The translations under genes were made by a program, and so were the position numbers. From NCBI GenBank assembly GCA_030043215.1, contig JASHYG010000113.1:1-7009 (forward strand): 7,009 nt of DNA. Reading direction: 5' to 3'. Positions 1 through 6,022 of the stretch are shown here, piece by piece; the stretch's first letter is position 1; every line of letters starts with the position of its first letter. The notes beneath the pieces are model-generated. The model did not search any database. It saw only the letters and a program-made list of their open reading frames with translations, and had not been told where the DNA came from. This DNA is from Gammaproteobacteria bacterium. GTDB taxonomy: Bacteria; Pseudomonadota; Gammaproteobacteria; Steroidobacterales; Steroidobacteraceae.

Positions 1-98
1 ACCGCGCGCTCGCCGCTCTCTCCCTCGAGATAGGTGACGTGGCGCGGGAATTTGCGGTTGGCCTCGAGGAGCTCGGGGAGCGTTGCGGCACTGAGCAT
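1..98 (-). CDS. AMP-binding acyl-activating enzyme (acyl-CoA synthetase or fatty acyl-AMP ligase), N-terminal fragment
   Basis: Only the first 32 codons are in the window; the gene continues past the left edge. The start ATG (98 to 96) shares its A with the TAA stop of the P450 gene (TAATG), so the two are almost certainly co-transcribed and translationally coupled; I see no strong Shine-Dalgarno of its own. The peptide begins MLSAATLPELLEANRK and goes on through HVTYLEGESGER. This fits the opening of the AMP-dependent synthetase superfamily: a short helix (TLPELLEAN), then a strand of the type 'ITFIEGDGSER' that precedes the 'SYAEL' helix. From memory it looks closest to fatty acyl-AMP ligase-like members. 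None of the adenylation motifs (A3, A5, A8) is visible, so substrate and CoA-versus-ACP specificity are unknown. The assignment is an inference from a short stretch plus P450 context. Confidence 0.55.
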   Translation of the reverse strand, partial: MLSAATLPELLEANRKFPRHVTYLEGESGERA

Positions 99-1408
99 TA
101 GCGGCGTTCCAGCCTCATGTAGAGCGGCTTGCGGGTGCGGAGATTGATCTGGGCCTCGAGCGCGATGGGCTCGTCCGAGTCGCGGACCAGCCGGTAGTGC
201 CGCGCGACCTTGTACAGGTGCACGAGCATCTCGTAAAGCGCGAACGTCTCGCCGATGCAATGCCGCGGGCCCGCGGCGAAGGGCATGTAGGCGAAGCGCG
301 GCCGCTCGGCGTCGTGGTCCGGCGCGAAGCGCTCCGGCCGGAAGGCGTCGGGGTCTTTCCAGTACCTCGGGTGCCGGTGCAGCAGGTACAGGCAGAGCAG
401 TACGTCCGTGCCCGCGGGGATGTCGTATCCGGCCAGCACGTCGGGCCCGACGGCGCGCCGCGAGAGCAGCCAGCCGGGCGGATAGAGCCGCAGGGTCTCG
501 TTGACCACCTGCTGGGTATAGGGGAGCGCCTCCATCTCGGCGAGGCTCGGGGCCGGCATCTCGGGAGCGGCGCTCACCTCGGCGTAGAGGCACGCATCGA
601 CCGCGGGATGCTGGGACAGCAGATACCAGGTCCAGTTGAGGCCGCTCGCCGTCGTCTCGTGGCCGGCGACGACGAGCGTCATGATCTCGTCGATCAGCTG
701 CCGCTCGCTCATCGCCTCCCCCGTCTCCTTGTCCCGGGCGCTCATGAGCATCCCGATGTAGTCCGCGTGCTCCTCCTGCCCTTCGCGGCGCCGGCGGATC
801 AGGCCGGACACGTGCTTGGCGAGCGAGCGGAACTTGTAGGCGAACTGGAGGTTGCGCGCCTGCTCGCGGGTGACGACCTCGAAGGGATTGCCGCCGAGCT
901 CCCGCGAGAGCCGCTCGAGGTCGCTGCCGAAGATCGAGCGCAGCACCACGTCGAGCGTGAGCTCGCTCATCTCGTCGGTGACGTTCACCCGCTCGCCGCG
1001 CCGGCACAGGGCCTCCCAGCGCTCGATGAAGCGGTCGTTCGCCTCGGCGATGACGCGCGCGAACTCGGTGATCACGCGCCGGTGGAACAGCGGCTGCATC
1101 ATGTACCGCTGGCGCCGCCACAGCTCGCCCTCGCTCGTCATGATGCCGTTGCCGAGGAGGATCTTGACGCGGTCGAGGCCGATTCCCTTGGTATAGTTGC
1201 GGTGGTTGGCGACGAGCACGCGCTTCACGTCGTCGGGATGATTGACGACGTAGGTGTAGGACTTGCGGCCGGGGGCGTAGACCCGGTAAATGTCGCCGAG
1301 GCGGGCGTAGAGCTCGGACATCCGCTCCAGCGAATCCTCGGTGGAGCCGATGTCGAACGGGGTCTCGGCCTCGGGCGGCTCACGGGAAGCCGGCTCGGTC
1401 GCGGTCAT
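98..1408 (-). CDS. Cytochrome P450 monooxygenase, soluble bacterial type
   Basis: A 436-residue haem-thiolate monooxygenase, full length for a bacterial P450. The diagnostic motifs are all present and in order: C-helix WxxxR (W97-R101, WRRQR); I-helix oxygen-activation motif AGHET (248-252); K-helix ExxR (E304-R307, ETLRLYPP); the PERF region FRPERF (356-361); and the haem loop FAAGPRHCIG (377-386), whose C384 should be the axial ligand. There is no N-terminal signal peptide or membrane anchor, so it should be cytosolic and need separate ferredoxin or reductase partners; none is encoded in the window. The haem loop and ETLRLYPP resemble the CYP102/CYP4-like fatty-acid hydroxylase group, which fits the acyl-activating gene downstream and the acyltransferase opposite, but the substrate cannot be deduced. 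The start at 1408 has no clear Shine-Dalgarno; the other nearby ATG (1440) is out of frame. Confidence 0.95.
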   Translation of the reverse strand: MTATEPASREPPEAETPFDIGSTEDSLERMSELYARLGDIYRVYAPGRKSYTYVVNHPDDVKRVLVANHRNYTKGIGLDRVKILLGNGIMTSEGELWRRQRYMMQPLFHRRVITEFARVIAEANDRFIERWEALCRRGERVNVTDEMSELTLDVVLRSIFGSDLERLSRELGGNPFEVVTREQARNLQFAYKFRSLAKHVSGLIRRRREGQEEHADYIGMLMSARDKETGEAMSERQLIDEIMTLVVAGHETTASGLNWTWYLLSQHPAVDACLYAEVSAAPEMPAPSLAEMEALPYTQQVVNETLRLYPPGWLLSRRAVGPDVLAGYDIPAGTDVLLCLYLLHRHPRYWKDPDAFRPERFAPDHDAERPRFAYMPFAAGPRHCIGETFALYEMLVHLYKVARHYRLVRDSDEPIALEAQINLRTRKPLYMRLERR

Positions 1409-1492
1409 GCAGCACGTGGATGATGAGGGAATGGGGGCATCTTACCGGAACCGCTTTGTTCTCGTGTCCTGCCGCGCCGCGCGGCGCGCCGC
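1409..1492. promoter_or_regulatory. Divergent intergenic region between P450 and acyltransferase genes
   Basis: This 84-bp gap must hold the start signals for both divergent genes. I find no convincing sigma70 pair for either direction. The best minus-strand -10-like hexamer is TAAGAT (1444 to 1439, 4 of 6 matches), with no recognisable -35 at 16-18 bp spacing. Neither start codon is preceded by a normal Shine-Dalgarno. The side next to the acyltransferase start holds a perfect 16-bp GC palindrome, listed separately. Confidence 0.4.
1473..1488. repeat. Perfect 16-bp GC palindrome just before the acyltransferase start
   Basis: CGCGCCGCGCGGCGCG is perfectly self-complementary about the 1480/1481 boundary and ends 4 bp before the ATG at 1493, in the place of the ribosome-binding site. 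It could be an operator, or, if transcribed, hold the start region in a hairpin. It is made only of G and C in GC-rich DNA, so chance is a real alternative. Confidence 0.4.
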
Positions 1493-2248
1493 ATGAGCGA
1501 TCACGGCCCCGACGGCGGGCTGCGCAACACGCTGTATCGTAAGAGCACGCGCTCCGGCCGCCGCATGACGGCGGCCCGGCGGATCCTCTATCGCATGGCT
1601 GTTCCGCTCGCCATCGCGACGATCCGCGGTTGGTGGCTCGCGTGCCGCGTGGTGCGAGTCGAGGGCGCCCACCACCTCGATGAGGCGCTCGCCCGCGATT
1701 CCTCCCTCATACCCTGCTATTGGCACCAGCACCAGCTGTACTGCGGGAAGCTCCTGCTCGAGCAGCGCTCGCGGGGGCTCACGGTCGGGTGGCTCGTGAG
1801 CCCTTCCGTGGACGGCGAGCTCGGCGCGATGATGGTGAGGCGGATCGGTGCCGCCGTCATCCGCGGCTCCTCGACGCATACAGGGGCCCGGGCTCTGCGG
1901 GACTACTATCACGCGCTCGTCAAGGAGAACGTCTCGCCGGTCATCACGCCCGATGGACCGCGCGGCCCCCGCTTCAAGTTCAAGCCCGGCGCCATCCTGC
2001 TCGCGCAGATGTCGGGACGCCCGATGCTGCCGATGGCCTATGCCGCCTCGCGCGCCTGGCTCGTCAAGTGGGACAAGTTCGTGATCCCCTTCCCCCTCTC
2101 GCGAATCGCCATCGCAATCGGGCCGCCGCGGTTCGTTCCGCGGGTAACCGATCCCGCCGGCCTCGAGAGGCTGCAGGGTGAGATGGAGCTCGAGCTCAAG
2201 CGACTGTACGGGGTCGCGCGGGCCGCGCTGATGCAAAATCCAGCATGA
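1493..2248 (+). CDS. Lysophospholipid acyltransferase-like protein (LPLAT superfamily, DUF374/COG2121 type)
   Basis: 251 residues, matching the usual 210-250 of DUF374 proteins. A single hydrophobic segment (about 35-50, MAVPLAIATIRGWW) should tether it to the inner face of the cytoplasmic membrane. Family landmarks follow in order: WHQH (77-80), with H78 or H80 in the place of the catalytic His; SPSVDGE (103-109); RGSST (124-128); PDGPRGPR (153-160); and KPGAILLAQMSGRPMLP (164-180), then a W-D-x-F-x-I-P segment. The classic HX4D aspartate is not at the expected spacing, as is usual in this subfamily. It probably moves an acyl chain from acyl-CoA or acyl-ACP to a lipid or sugar hydroxyl; the acceptor is unknown. 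Relatives often sit near lipid A or unusual-lipid genes; here the partners are a divergent P450 and an acyl-activating enzyme. The start at 1493 lacks a Shine-Dalgarno. An in-frame ATG at 1565 is possible and would keep the whole domain. Confidence 0.88.
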   Translation: MSDHGPDGGLRNTLYRKSTRSGRRMTAARRILYRMAVPLAIATIRGWWLACRVVRVEGAHHLDEALARDSSLIPCYWHQHQLYCGKLLLEQRSRGLTVGWLVSPSVDGELGAMMVRRIGAAVIRGSSTHTGARALRDYYHALVKENVSPVITPDGPRGPRFKFKPGAILLAQMSGRPMLPMAYAASRAWLVKWDKFVIPFPLSRIAIAIGPPRFVPRVTDPAGLERLQGEMELELKRLYGVARAALMQNPA

Positions 2249-2352
2249 ACAGCATGTTAGCTTGTATTCCTGATTTAGTATGCGAGAATCGCTCGGGTAA
2301 GGTCCGTGGAGCCCATGACGCACGTCGCCGCGGGCGTTGCCGGGCTCTGTAA
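2245..2352 (+). CDS. Possible 35-codon ORF coupled to the acyltransferase stop (leader peptide candidate)
   Basis: An ATG at 2245 overlaps the acyltransferase TGA (ATGA, 2245-2248), the usual layout for termination-reinitiation. The frame gives 35 residues, starting MNSMLACIPDLVCENR and ending in an Arg-rich tail, and stops at TAA 2350-2352. The stop lies in the strand that can pair with the Shine-Dalgarno of the next gene. Against coding: it holds two TTA codons and other AT-rich codons, unlike every neighbour, it has no Shine-Dalgarno, and it resembles no family I know. It may simply be an open frame across a promoter and leader. Confidence 0.15.
   Translation: MNSMLACIPDLVCENRSGKVRGAHDARRRGRCRAL
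2249..2292 (+). promoter_or_regulatory. AT-rich patch, probable promoter region of the GGDEF-EAL gene
   Basis: This is the most AT-rich stretch near the GGDEF-EAL start, in otherwise very GC-rich DNA. Candidate elements are weak: TTGTAT (2262-2267, 3 of 6) with GAGAAT (2284-2289, 4 of 6) at 16 bp, or TAGTAT (2276-2281, 4 of 6) with no good -35. No sigma54 or FliA-type consensus is visible. Either choice would give a leader of roughly 100 nt. Confidence 0.3.
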
Positions 2353-2377
2353 GACTTGACCGTCTTGGTTTACGGAG
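2309..2377 (+). promoter_or_regulatory. Foldable 5' leader with two mutually exclusive helices, candidate cis-regulatory RNA
   Basis: Structure A: GAGCCC (2309-2314) pairs perfectly with GGGCTC (2342-2347), enclosing GACGC (2317-2321) with GCGTT (2334-2338) and a short inner CG/CG stem. Structure B: CTCTGTAA (2345-2352) pairs with TTACGGAG (2370-2377; one G-U), continuing past a 5-nt bulge into GAC (2353-2355) with GTC (2362-2364) around a 6-nt loop. Bases 2345-2347 belong to both, so A and B cannot coexist. Structure B buries GGAG of the Shine-Dalgarno region before the ATG at 2395. No U-tract follows, so control would be at translation. This is hand folding only and matches no riboswitch class I know. 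Confidence 0.3.
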
Positions 2378-2384
2378 GGAGGGG
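2374..2384 (+). promoter_or_regulatory. Shine-Dalgarno region of the GGDEF-EAL gene
   Basis: GGAGGGAGGGG offers two overlapping sites. The nearer AGGGG (2380-2384) is 10 nt before the ATG at 2395; the stronger GGAGG (2374-2378) is 16 nt away. The region supports the start at 2395 over the internal Met13. Its 5' half is the part covered by the leader helix. Confidence 0.6.
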
Positions 2385-2394
2385 ATAACCCGCG

Positions 2395-5067
2395 ATGGCG
2401 AGCTTGCCGCCGGAAACACCAGCGGAGCTTATGGCTTCCGACGTCGTCTCCCCTGAGGAGTGGGCACGATCGACGCCGGCGGTCCTCGGAATCGATGTCG
2501 AATGCACCAAGATCGCGGTGGACCTGCAGAATCTCGATCGGGATTCCGCGGATGAGTGCATCCGCCGCAGCCTCGAGGCCTTTGCGGAGCTCACGGCGAG
2601 CGACTGCGCGTTCATGGCGCTGATCGGCCCCGACCGGCGCTTCGGGGAGATCCAGGTCGCGCGCCGCGGATTCGCCCCCTGCCAGCCCGAAGGCCTGCAG
2701 GGAGAGCCCATCTCGAGCTATCCCTGGCTCGCATCGCGCCTGGGGCACCTCAAGCTCTCGGAGCTGCGCGACACCGCCGCGCCCCGCCACGACCAGCTCG
2801 CCGAGGCCCGGCGCTGCTCCGAGCTGCAGCTCGGCTCGATTCTGTTCGTCGCCTTCGGCCGCGAGAGCGAGCCGGCCGGCATTCTCGCGCTCGCTCGCGT
2901 CCAGCCGCGCGGACCCTGGGACGTGAGCCTGCAGCTGCTGCTGAAGCTCCTCGGAACCAGCCTCGGCACGGGTCTCGAGCGGCTGCGGCTCGGACACCGG
3001 CTCAAGAGGCTCGAGGAGCGCGTGAGCCGCTCGCAGGCGGTCGCCAACGACGGCTTGTGGGACCTCGACGTGGAGCGCAACGAGGTCTACTTCTCCCCGC
3101 GCTGGAAGGCCATGCTCGGCTACGGCGAGGAGGAGCTGCGCGATTCGCCCGACTGGCGCAACCTGGTGCATCCCGACGACTTGACGCGCGTGCAGGCGGC
3201 GATCCGCGATCACGTTGCGGGCAAGACCCCGATCTTCGAGAGTGTGCACCGCATGCGCCACCGCAGCGGCGAGTGGCGCTGGGTACAGAGCCGCGCCCAA
3301 GCCCGTGTGGACGCCCATGGGCGCCTGCTGCGTCTCGTCGGGGTGGAGCTCGACATCACGGAGCGCAAGATCTACGAGGAAGCGCTGTTCCGCGAGAAGG
3401 AGAGCGCGCAGATCACGCTGCAATCGATCGGAGACGGCGTGATCACGACCGATGCGGGCTCGGTGATCGACTATATCAATCCGGTCGCCGCGGAGCTCAC
3501 CGGGTGGCGCCTCGAGGATGCGATGGGCCGGCCGGTCGAGGAGATCTTCCGCGCCTTCCACGAGGAGACCTGCGAGCCGCTCGAGAATCCGCTCTCGGTC
3601 TGCATCCGCCGCGTCCGGCCCATCAAGTCGGTGCGCCCGATGCTGCTCATCCGCCGCGACGGCAACGAGCTCTACGTGGATGCGACGGCCGCTCCCATTC
3701 GCGACGGACAGGGGCACGTGGGCGGCGGCGTGCTCGTCTTCCACGACGTGAGCGAGTCGCGCGAGCTCAACCGCCGGCTCTCCTACCACGCGAGCCACGA
3801 CCTGCTGACCGGGCTCGTCAACCGGCGCGAGCTCGAGAGCCGCATCGAGCGGGCCTTGAAGAGCGCCAAGGCGCGCGAGGGGTCCTACGCGCTGTGCTAT
3901 CTCGACATCGACCAGTTCAAGATCATCAACGACACTTGTGGGCACAGCGCGGGCGATGCGCTCCTCGGGCAGGTCGGCGCGCTCCTCAAGAGCAAGGTCC
4001 GCTGGCGCGATACGCTCTCGAGGCTCGGCGGGGATGAGTTCGGGATCCTCCTCGAGAGCTGCTCGCTCGATGAGGCTCTGCGCCTCGCGGAGCTGCTCCG
4101 CGAGGCCGTGCGCAACTTCCGCTTCACCTGGGAGGACCGCGTGTTTCGCCTCGGCGCGAGCGTCGGAGTCGTCCCGATCTCGGCGGACAACGAGGACGTC
4201 GCCTCGATTCTCTCGGCGGCGGACAGCGCTTGCGCCGCGGCCAAGGAAGCGGGGCGCAACCGCGTCCATAGCTTTGCGGAGAACGACGTCGAGCTCATGC
4301 GGCGCCGCCGGGAGATGCAGTGGGCCGCCCGCATCAACGCCGCGCTCGAGGAGGACCGCTTCGAGCTCTACCGCATGCAGATCCAGCCGCTGCAGCGCAT
4401 CGAGCCGGGGGCGCACTACGAGCTGCTCCTGCGCCTGCGCGATGAGGGCGGGCGCATCGTCTCCCCTGAGAGCTTCATCGCGGCGGCGGAGCGCTACGCG
4501 ATCACGCCGGCGATCGACCGCTGGGTCATCGAGAACGCGTTCCGCTGGCTCGTCTCCGAGGCGGACGAGCGCGAGCGGCTCAAGCTCTGCTCGATCAACC
4601 TCTCGGGCCAGAGCCTCGGGGACGACAAGTTCCTGCCGTTCGTCATCGACCAGTTCCACCGCAGCGGGCTCGATGCCTCGAAGATCTGCTTCGAGATCAC
4701 GGAGACCGCCGCCGTCGCCTCCTTCTCGCAGGCGAACCGCTTCATCCAGGCCTTGAAGGAGCTCGGCTGCAAGTTCGCGCTCGACGACTTCGGCCGGGGG
4801 CTGTCCTCGTTCGGGTACTTGAAGCACTTCCCCGTGGACTTCCTCAAGATCGACGGCAGCTTCGTGCGCGAGATTCTGCGCGATCCCATCGACCGGGAGA
4901 TGGTGCGCTCCATCAACGAGATCGGGCACCTGACCGGCAAGCAAACCGTCGCCGAGTTCGCCGAGAACGCCGAGATCATCCAGATGCTGACGAGCCTCGG
5001 CGTCGACTACGCGCAAGGCTACGGCGTGGCGCAGCCGCAGCGGGTGCTCAAGTCGGCCGTCGCGTAG
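2395..5067 (+). CDS. Cytosolic GAF-PAS-PAS-GGDEF-EAL protein, c-di-GMP diguanylate cyclase/phosphodiesterase
   Basis: 890 residues without transmembrane segments. Domains in order: a 45-residue unassigned N-terminus; GAF-like domain (about 50-195) ending in a helical linker; PAS with PAC (about 212-325: WDLDVERNEVYFSPRW, HPDD, ITERK); second PAS (about 338-458: IGDGVITTD, NPVAAELTGW); GGDEF (about 463-625); EAL (about 645-885). The cyclase domain has LDIDQFKIIND (metal Asp504), intact GGDEF (545-549) and an RxxD inhibitory site (R536-D539). The EAL signature reads ELL (E676), a common active variant. N735, E767, D797-D798, K818, E854 and Q874 all sit where metal binding and catalysis need them, and the DDFG loop is intact. 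Both activities are therefore possible, with the GAF/PAS part choosing the direction; ligands cannot be told from sequence. It is monocistronic, and its last 20 bp overlap nadC tail-to-tail. The domain assignment is firm; net activity is inference. Confidence 0.96.
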   Translation: MASLPPETPAELMASDVVSPEEWARSTPAVLGIDVECTKIAVDLQNLDRDSADECIRRSLEAFAELTASDCAFMALIGPDRRFGEIQVARRGFAPCQPEGLQGEPISSYPWLASRLGHLKLSELRDTAAPRHDQLAEARRCSELQLGSILFVAFGRESEPAGILALARVQPRGPWDVSLQLLLKLLGTSLGTGLERLRLGHRLKRLEERVSRSQAVANDGLWDLDVERNEVYFSPRWKAMLGYGEEELRDSPDWRNLVHPDDLTRVQAAIRDHVAGKTPIFESVHRMRHRSGEWRWVQSRAQARVDAHGRLLRLVGVELDITERKIYEEALFREKESAQITLQSIGDGVITTDAGSVIDYINPVAAELTGWRLEDAMGRPVEEIFRAFHEETCEPLENPLSVCIRRVRPIKSVRPMLLIRRDGNELYVDATAAPIRDGQGHVGGGVLVFHDVSESRELNRRLSYHASHDLLTGLVNRRELESRIERALKSAKAREGSYALCYLDIDQFKIINDTCGHSAGDALLGQVGALLKSKVRWRDTLSRLGGDEFGILLESCSLDEALRLAELLREAVRNFRFTWEDRVFRLGASVGVVPISADNEDVASILSAADSACAAAKEAGRNRVHSFAENDVELMRRRREMQWAARINAALEEDRFELYRMQIQPLQRIEPGAHYELLLRLRDEGGRIVSPESFIAAAERYAITPAIDRWVIENAFRWLVSEADERERLKLCSINLSGQSLGDDKFLPFVIDQFHRSGLDASKICFEITETAAVASFSQANRFIQALKELGCKFALDDFGRGLSSFGYLKHFPVDFLKIDGSFVREILRDPIDREMVRSINEIGHLTGKQTVAEFAENAEIIQMLTSLGVDYAQGYGVAQPQRVLKSAVA

Positions 5068-5929
5068 CGGGCGAGAAGTCGAGGCGCATCGAGAGATCCA
5101 CGGCGCGCACGTGTTTGGTCAGGCCGCCGACGGAGATGTAGTGCACTCCGGTCTCGGCGATGGCGCGCACCGTCTCGAGGGTGACGCTGCCGGAGGCCTC
5201 GAGCTCGATCGGCAAGCGCGACTCGTGCACGCGCGTCACGGCGGTGCGCATGTCCGCGAGGCCGAAGTCATCGAGCAGGACGATGTCGGGCCCCGCCGTG
5301 AGCGCCTCCTCGAGCTCGCTCAACGACTCCACCTCGACCTCGACTCTCATCGAGCCGCCGAGCCGCCGGGCCGCGGCGACGGCCGCGGAGAGCGAGCCGG
5401 CCGCCGCGATGTGGTTCTCTTTCACGAGAATCATGTCGTGGAGGCCCATGCGATGGTTGCGGGCGCCGCCGCAGCGCACGGCGTACTTCTGAGCCGTGCG
5501 CAGGCCGGGAAGAGTCTTGCGGGTGTCGAGGATCGTGCAGCCGGTGCCCGCGACGGCGTCCACGAAGCGCCGCGCGGCCGTCGCCACGCCGGAGAGCAGC
5601 TGCAGGAAGTTGAGCGCCGTGCGCTCGCCCGTGAGGACGGGGCGCGCAGGGCCTTCCACGCGCAGCACAGTCTCGCCGGCCCGGATTCGCTTGCCGTCCT
5701 CGGCCAGCCAGGTGAGCGCGATCCGCGGATCGAGCTGGCGGAACGTCTCGACGACCCAGGGCGCGCCGCAGAGAACGGCGTCCTCGCGAGTAACGACCTC
5801 GCCCCGGACGAGCTCTGCCTCCGGGACCAGGCTCGCCGTCACATCCCCGCTGCCGACATCCTCCCGCAGCGCCGCGGAGACCTGCAGGTTGATATCCGGA
5901 GGAACGTGAAAACGGCTGGAGGTGTCCAT
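5048..5929 (-). CDS. nadC: Nicotinate-nucleotide pyrophosphorylase (quinolinate phosphoribosyltransferase)
   Basis: Converts quinolinate and PRPP to nicotinate mononucleotide, CO2 and pyrophosphate in de novo NAD synthesis, in the cytosol as a dimer. With the chosen start it has 293 residues, the normal family length. Landmarks: AALREDVGSGDVT (19-31), ERTALNFLQLLSGVAT (102-117), DTRKTLPGLR (135-144), the K-Y-A-V-x-C-G-G-x-x-N-H-R block (148-160), MILVKENH (166-173), EVEVE (197-201), LLDDF (218-222), EASGSV (244-249) and SVGGLT (266-271). Together these hold the basic and acidic residues that bind quinolinate, PRPP and metal. The frame is open to an ATG at 6019, but the ATG at 5929 has a good GGAG seven bases upstream and begins where the family does, and the longer form would start inside the promoter region. 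It is divergent from grxD. Its stop lies inside the 3' end of the GGDEF-EAL gene. Confidence 0.96.
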   Translation of the reverse strand: MDTSSRFHVPPDINLQVSAALREDVGSGDVTASLVPEAELVRGEVVTREDAVLCGAPWVVETFRQLDPRIALTWLAEDGKRIRAGETVLRVEGPARPVLTGERTALNFLQLLSGVATAARRFVDAVAGTGCTILDTRKTLPGLRTAQKYAVRCGGARNHRMGLHDMILVKENHIAAAGSLSAAVAAARRLGGSMRVEVEVESLSELEEALTAGPDIVLLDDFGLADMRTAVTRVHESRLPIELEASGSVTLETVRAIAETGVHYISVGGLTKHVRAVDLSMRLDFSPATRRPT

Positions 5930-5936
5930 GTCAGTG

Positions 5937-5940
5937 CTCC
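5937..5940 (-). promoter_or_regulatory. Shine-Dalgarno of nadC
   Basis: On the minus strand GGAG is followed by seven bases and then the ATG at 5929. This decides the start in favour of the 293-residue form over the ATG at 6019. Confidence 0.75.
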
Positions 5941-5953
5941 ACCCGCCCCGCGA

Positions 5954-5965
5954 GCGCTGCAGCGC
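5954..5965. repeat. 12-bp palindrome in the nadC leader
   Basis: GCGCTGCAGCGC is perfectly self-complementary. It lies between the proposed nadC promoter and its Shine-Dalgarno, so it could be an operator or a small leader hairpin. It does not resemble the AT-rich NrtR or NiaR operators, and chance in GC-rich DNA is plausible. Confidence 0.25.
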
Positions 5966-5993
5966 CCAAGCTCGAGCGGAAGCGTTGCCGAGT

Positions 5994-6022
5994 TTGAAGA
6001 ATAGGCCAGGCCCCCCCATAAT
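5994..6022 (+). promoter_or_regulatory. Sigma70-like promoter of grxD
   Basis: The -35 TTGAAG (5994-5999, 4 of 6) and -10 CATAAT (6017-6022, 5 of 6) are separated by exactly 17 bp. Transcription should start near 6029, about 30 nt before the grxD ATG. This is the best plus-strand promoter match I found in the window, and a run of seven C (6011-6017) abuts the -10. Confidence 0.6.

Noticed and set aside
197..1423. A 408-codon plus-strand frame across the P450 gene
   Set aside because: It lies opposite a P450 with all family motifs, and its His/Arg/Ala/Val-rich translation has no recognisable fold or start site.
2309..2347. Intrinsic terminator for the acyltransferase gene
   Set aside because: The hairpin is GC-rich but has an internal loop and a mismatch, and it is followed by TGTAAGAC rather than a T-run.
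2292..2394. A c-di-GMP riboswitch (GEMM class) before the GGDEF-EAL gene
   Set aside because: It is an attractive idea by context, but the conserved GEMM tetraloop-receptor arrangement and core sequence are not visible.
3938..4756. A 272-codon plus-strand frame inside the GGDEF-EAL gene
   Set aside because: It is mostly Ser/Arg/Ala, as expected from an off-frame reading of GC-rich codons; the overlapping frame encodes the GGDEF and EAL motifs.
2275..5016. A 913-codon open frame on the minus strand opposite the GGDEF-EAL gene
   Set aside because: It is the antisense shadow of a GC-rich coding sequence. Its translation is low-complexity (rich in A, R, E, L, D, V) with no domain motifs, while the plus strand carries unmistakable domains.
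5111..6004. A 297-codon plus-strand frame opposite nadC
   Set aside because: It is an antisense shadow of nadC with biased composition and no motifs.
5930..6019. A 30-residue N-terminal extension of NadC
   Set aside because: The start at 6019 lacks a ribosome-binding site and would lie inside the promoter region. The ATG at 5929 has GGAG at 7-nt spacing and matches the family N-terminus.
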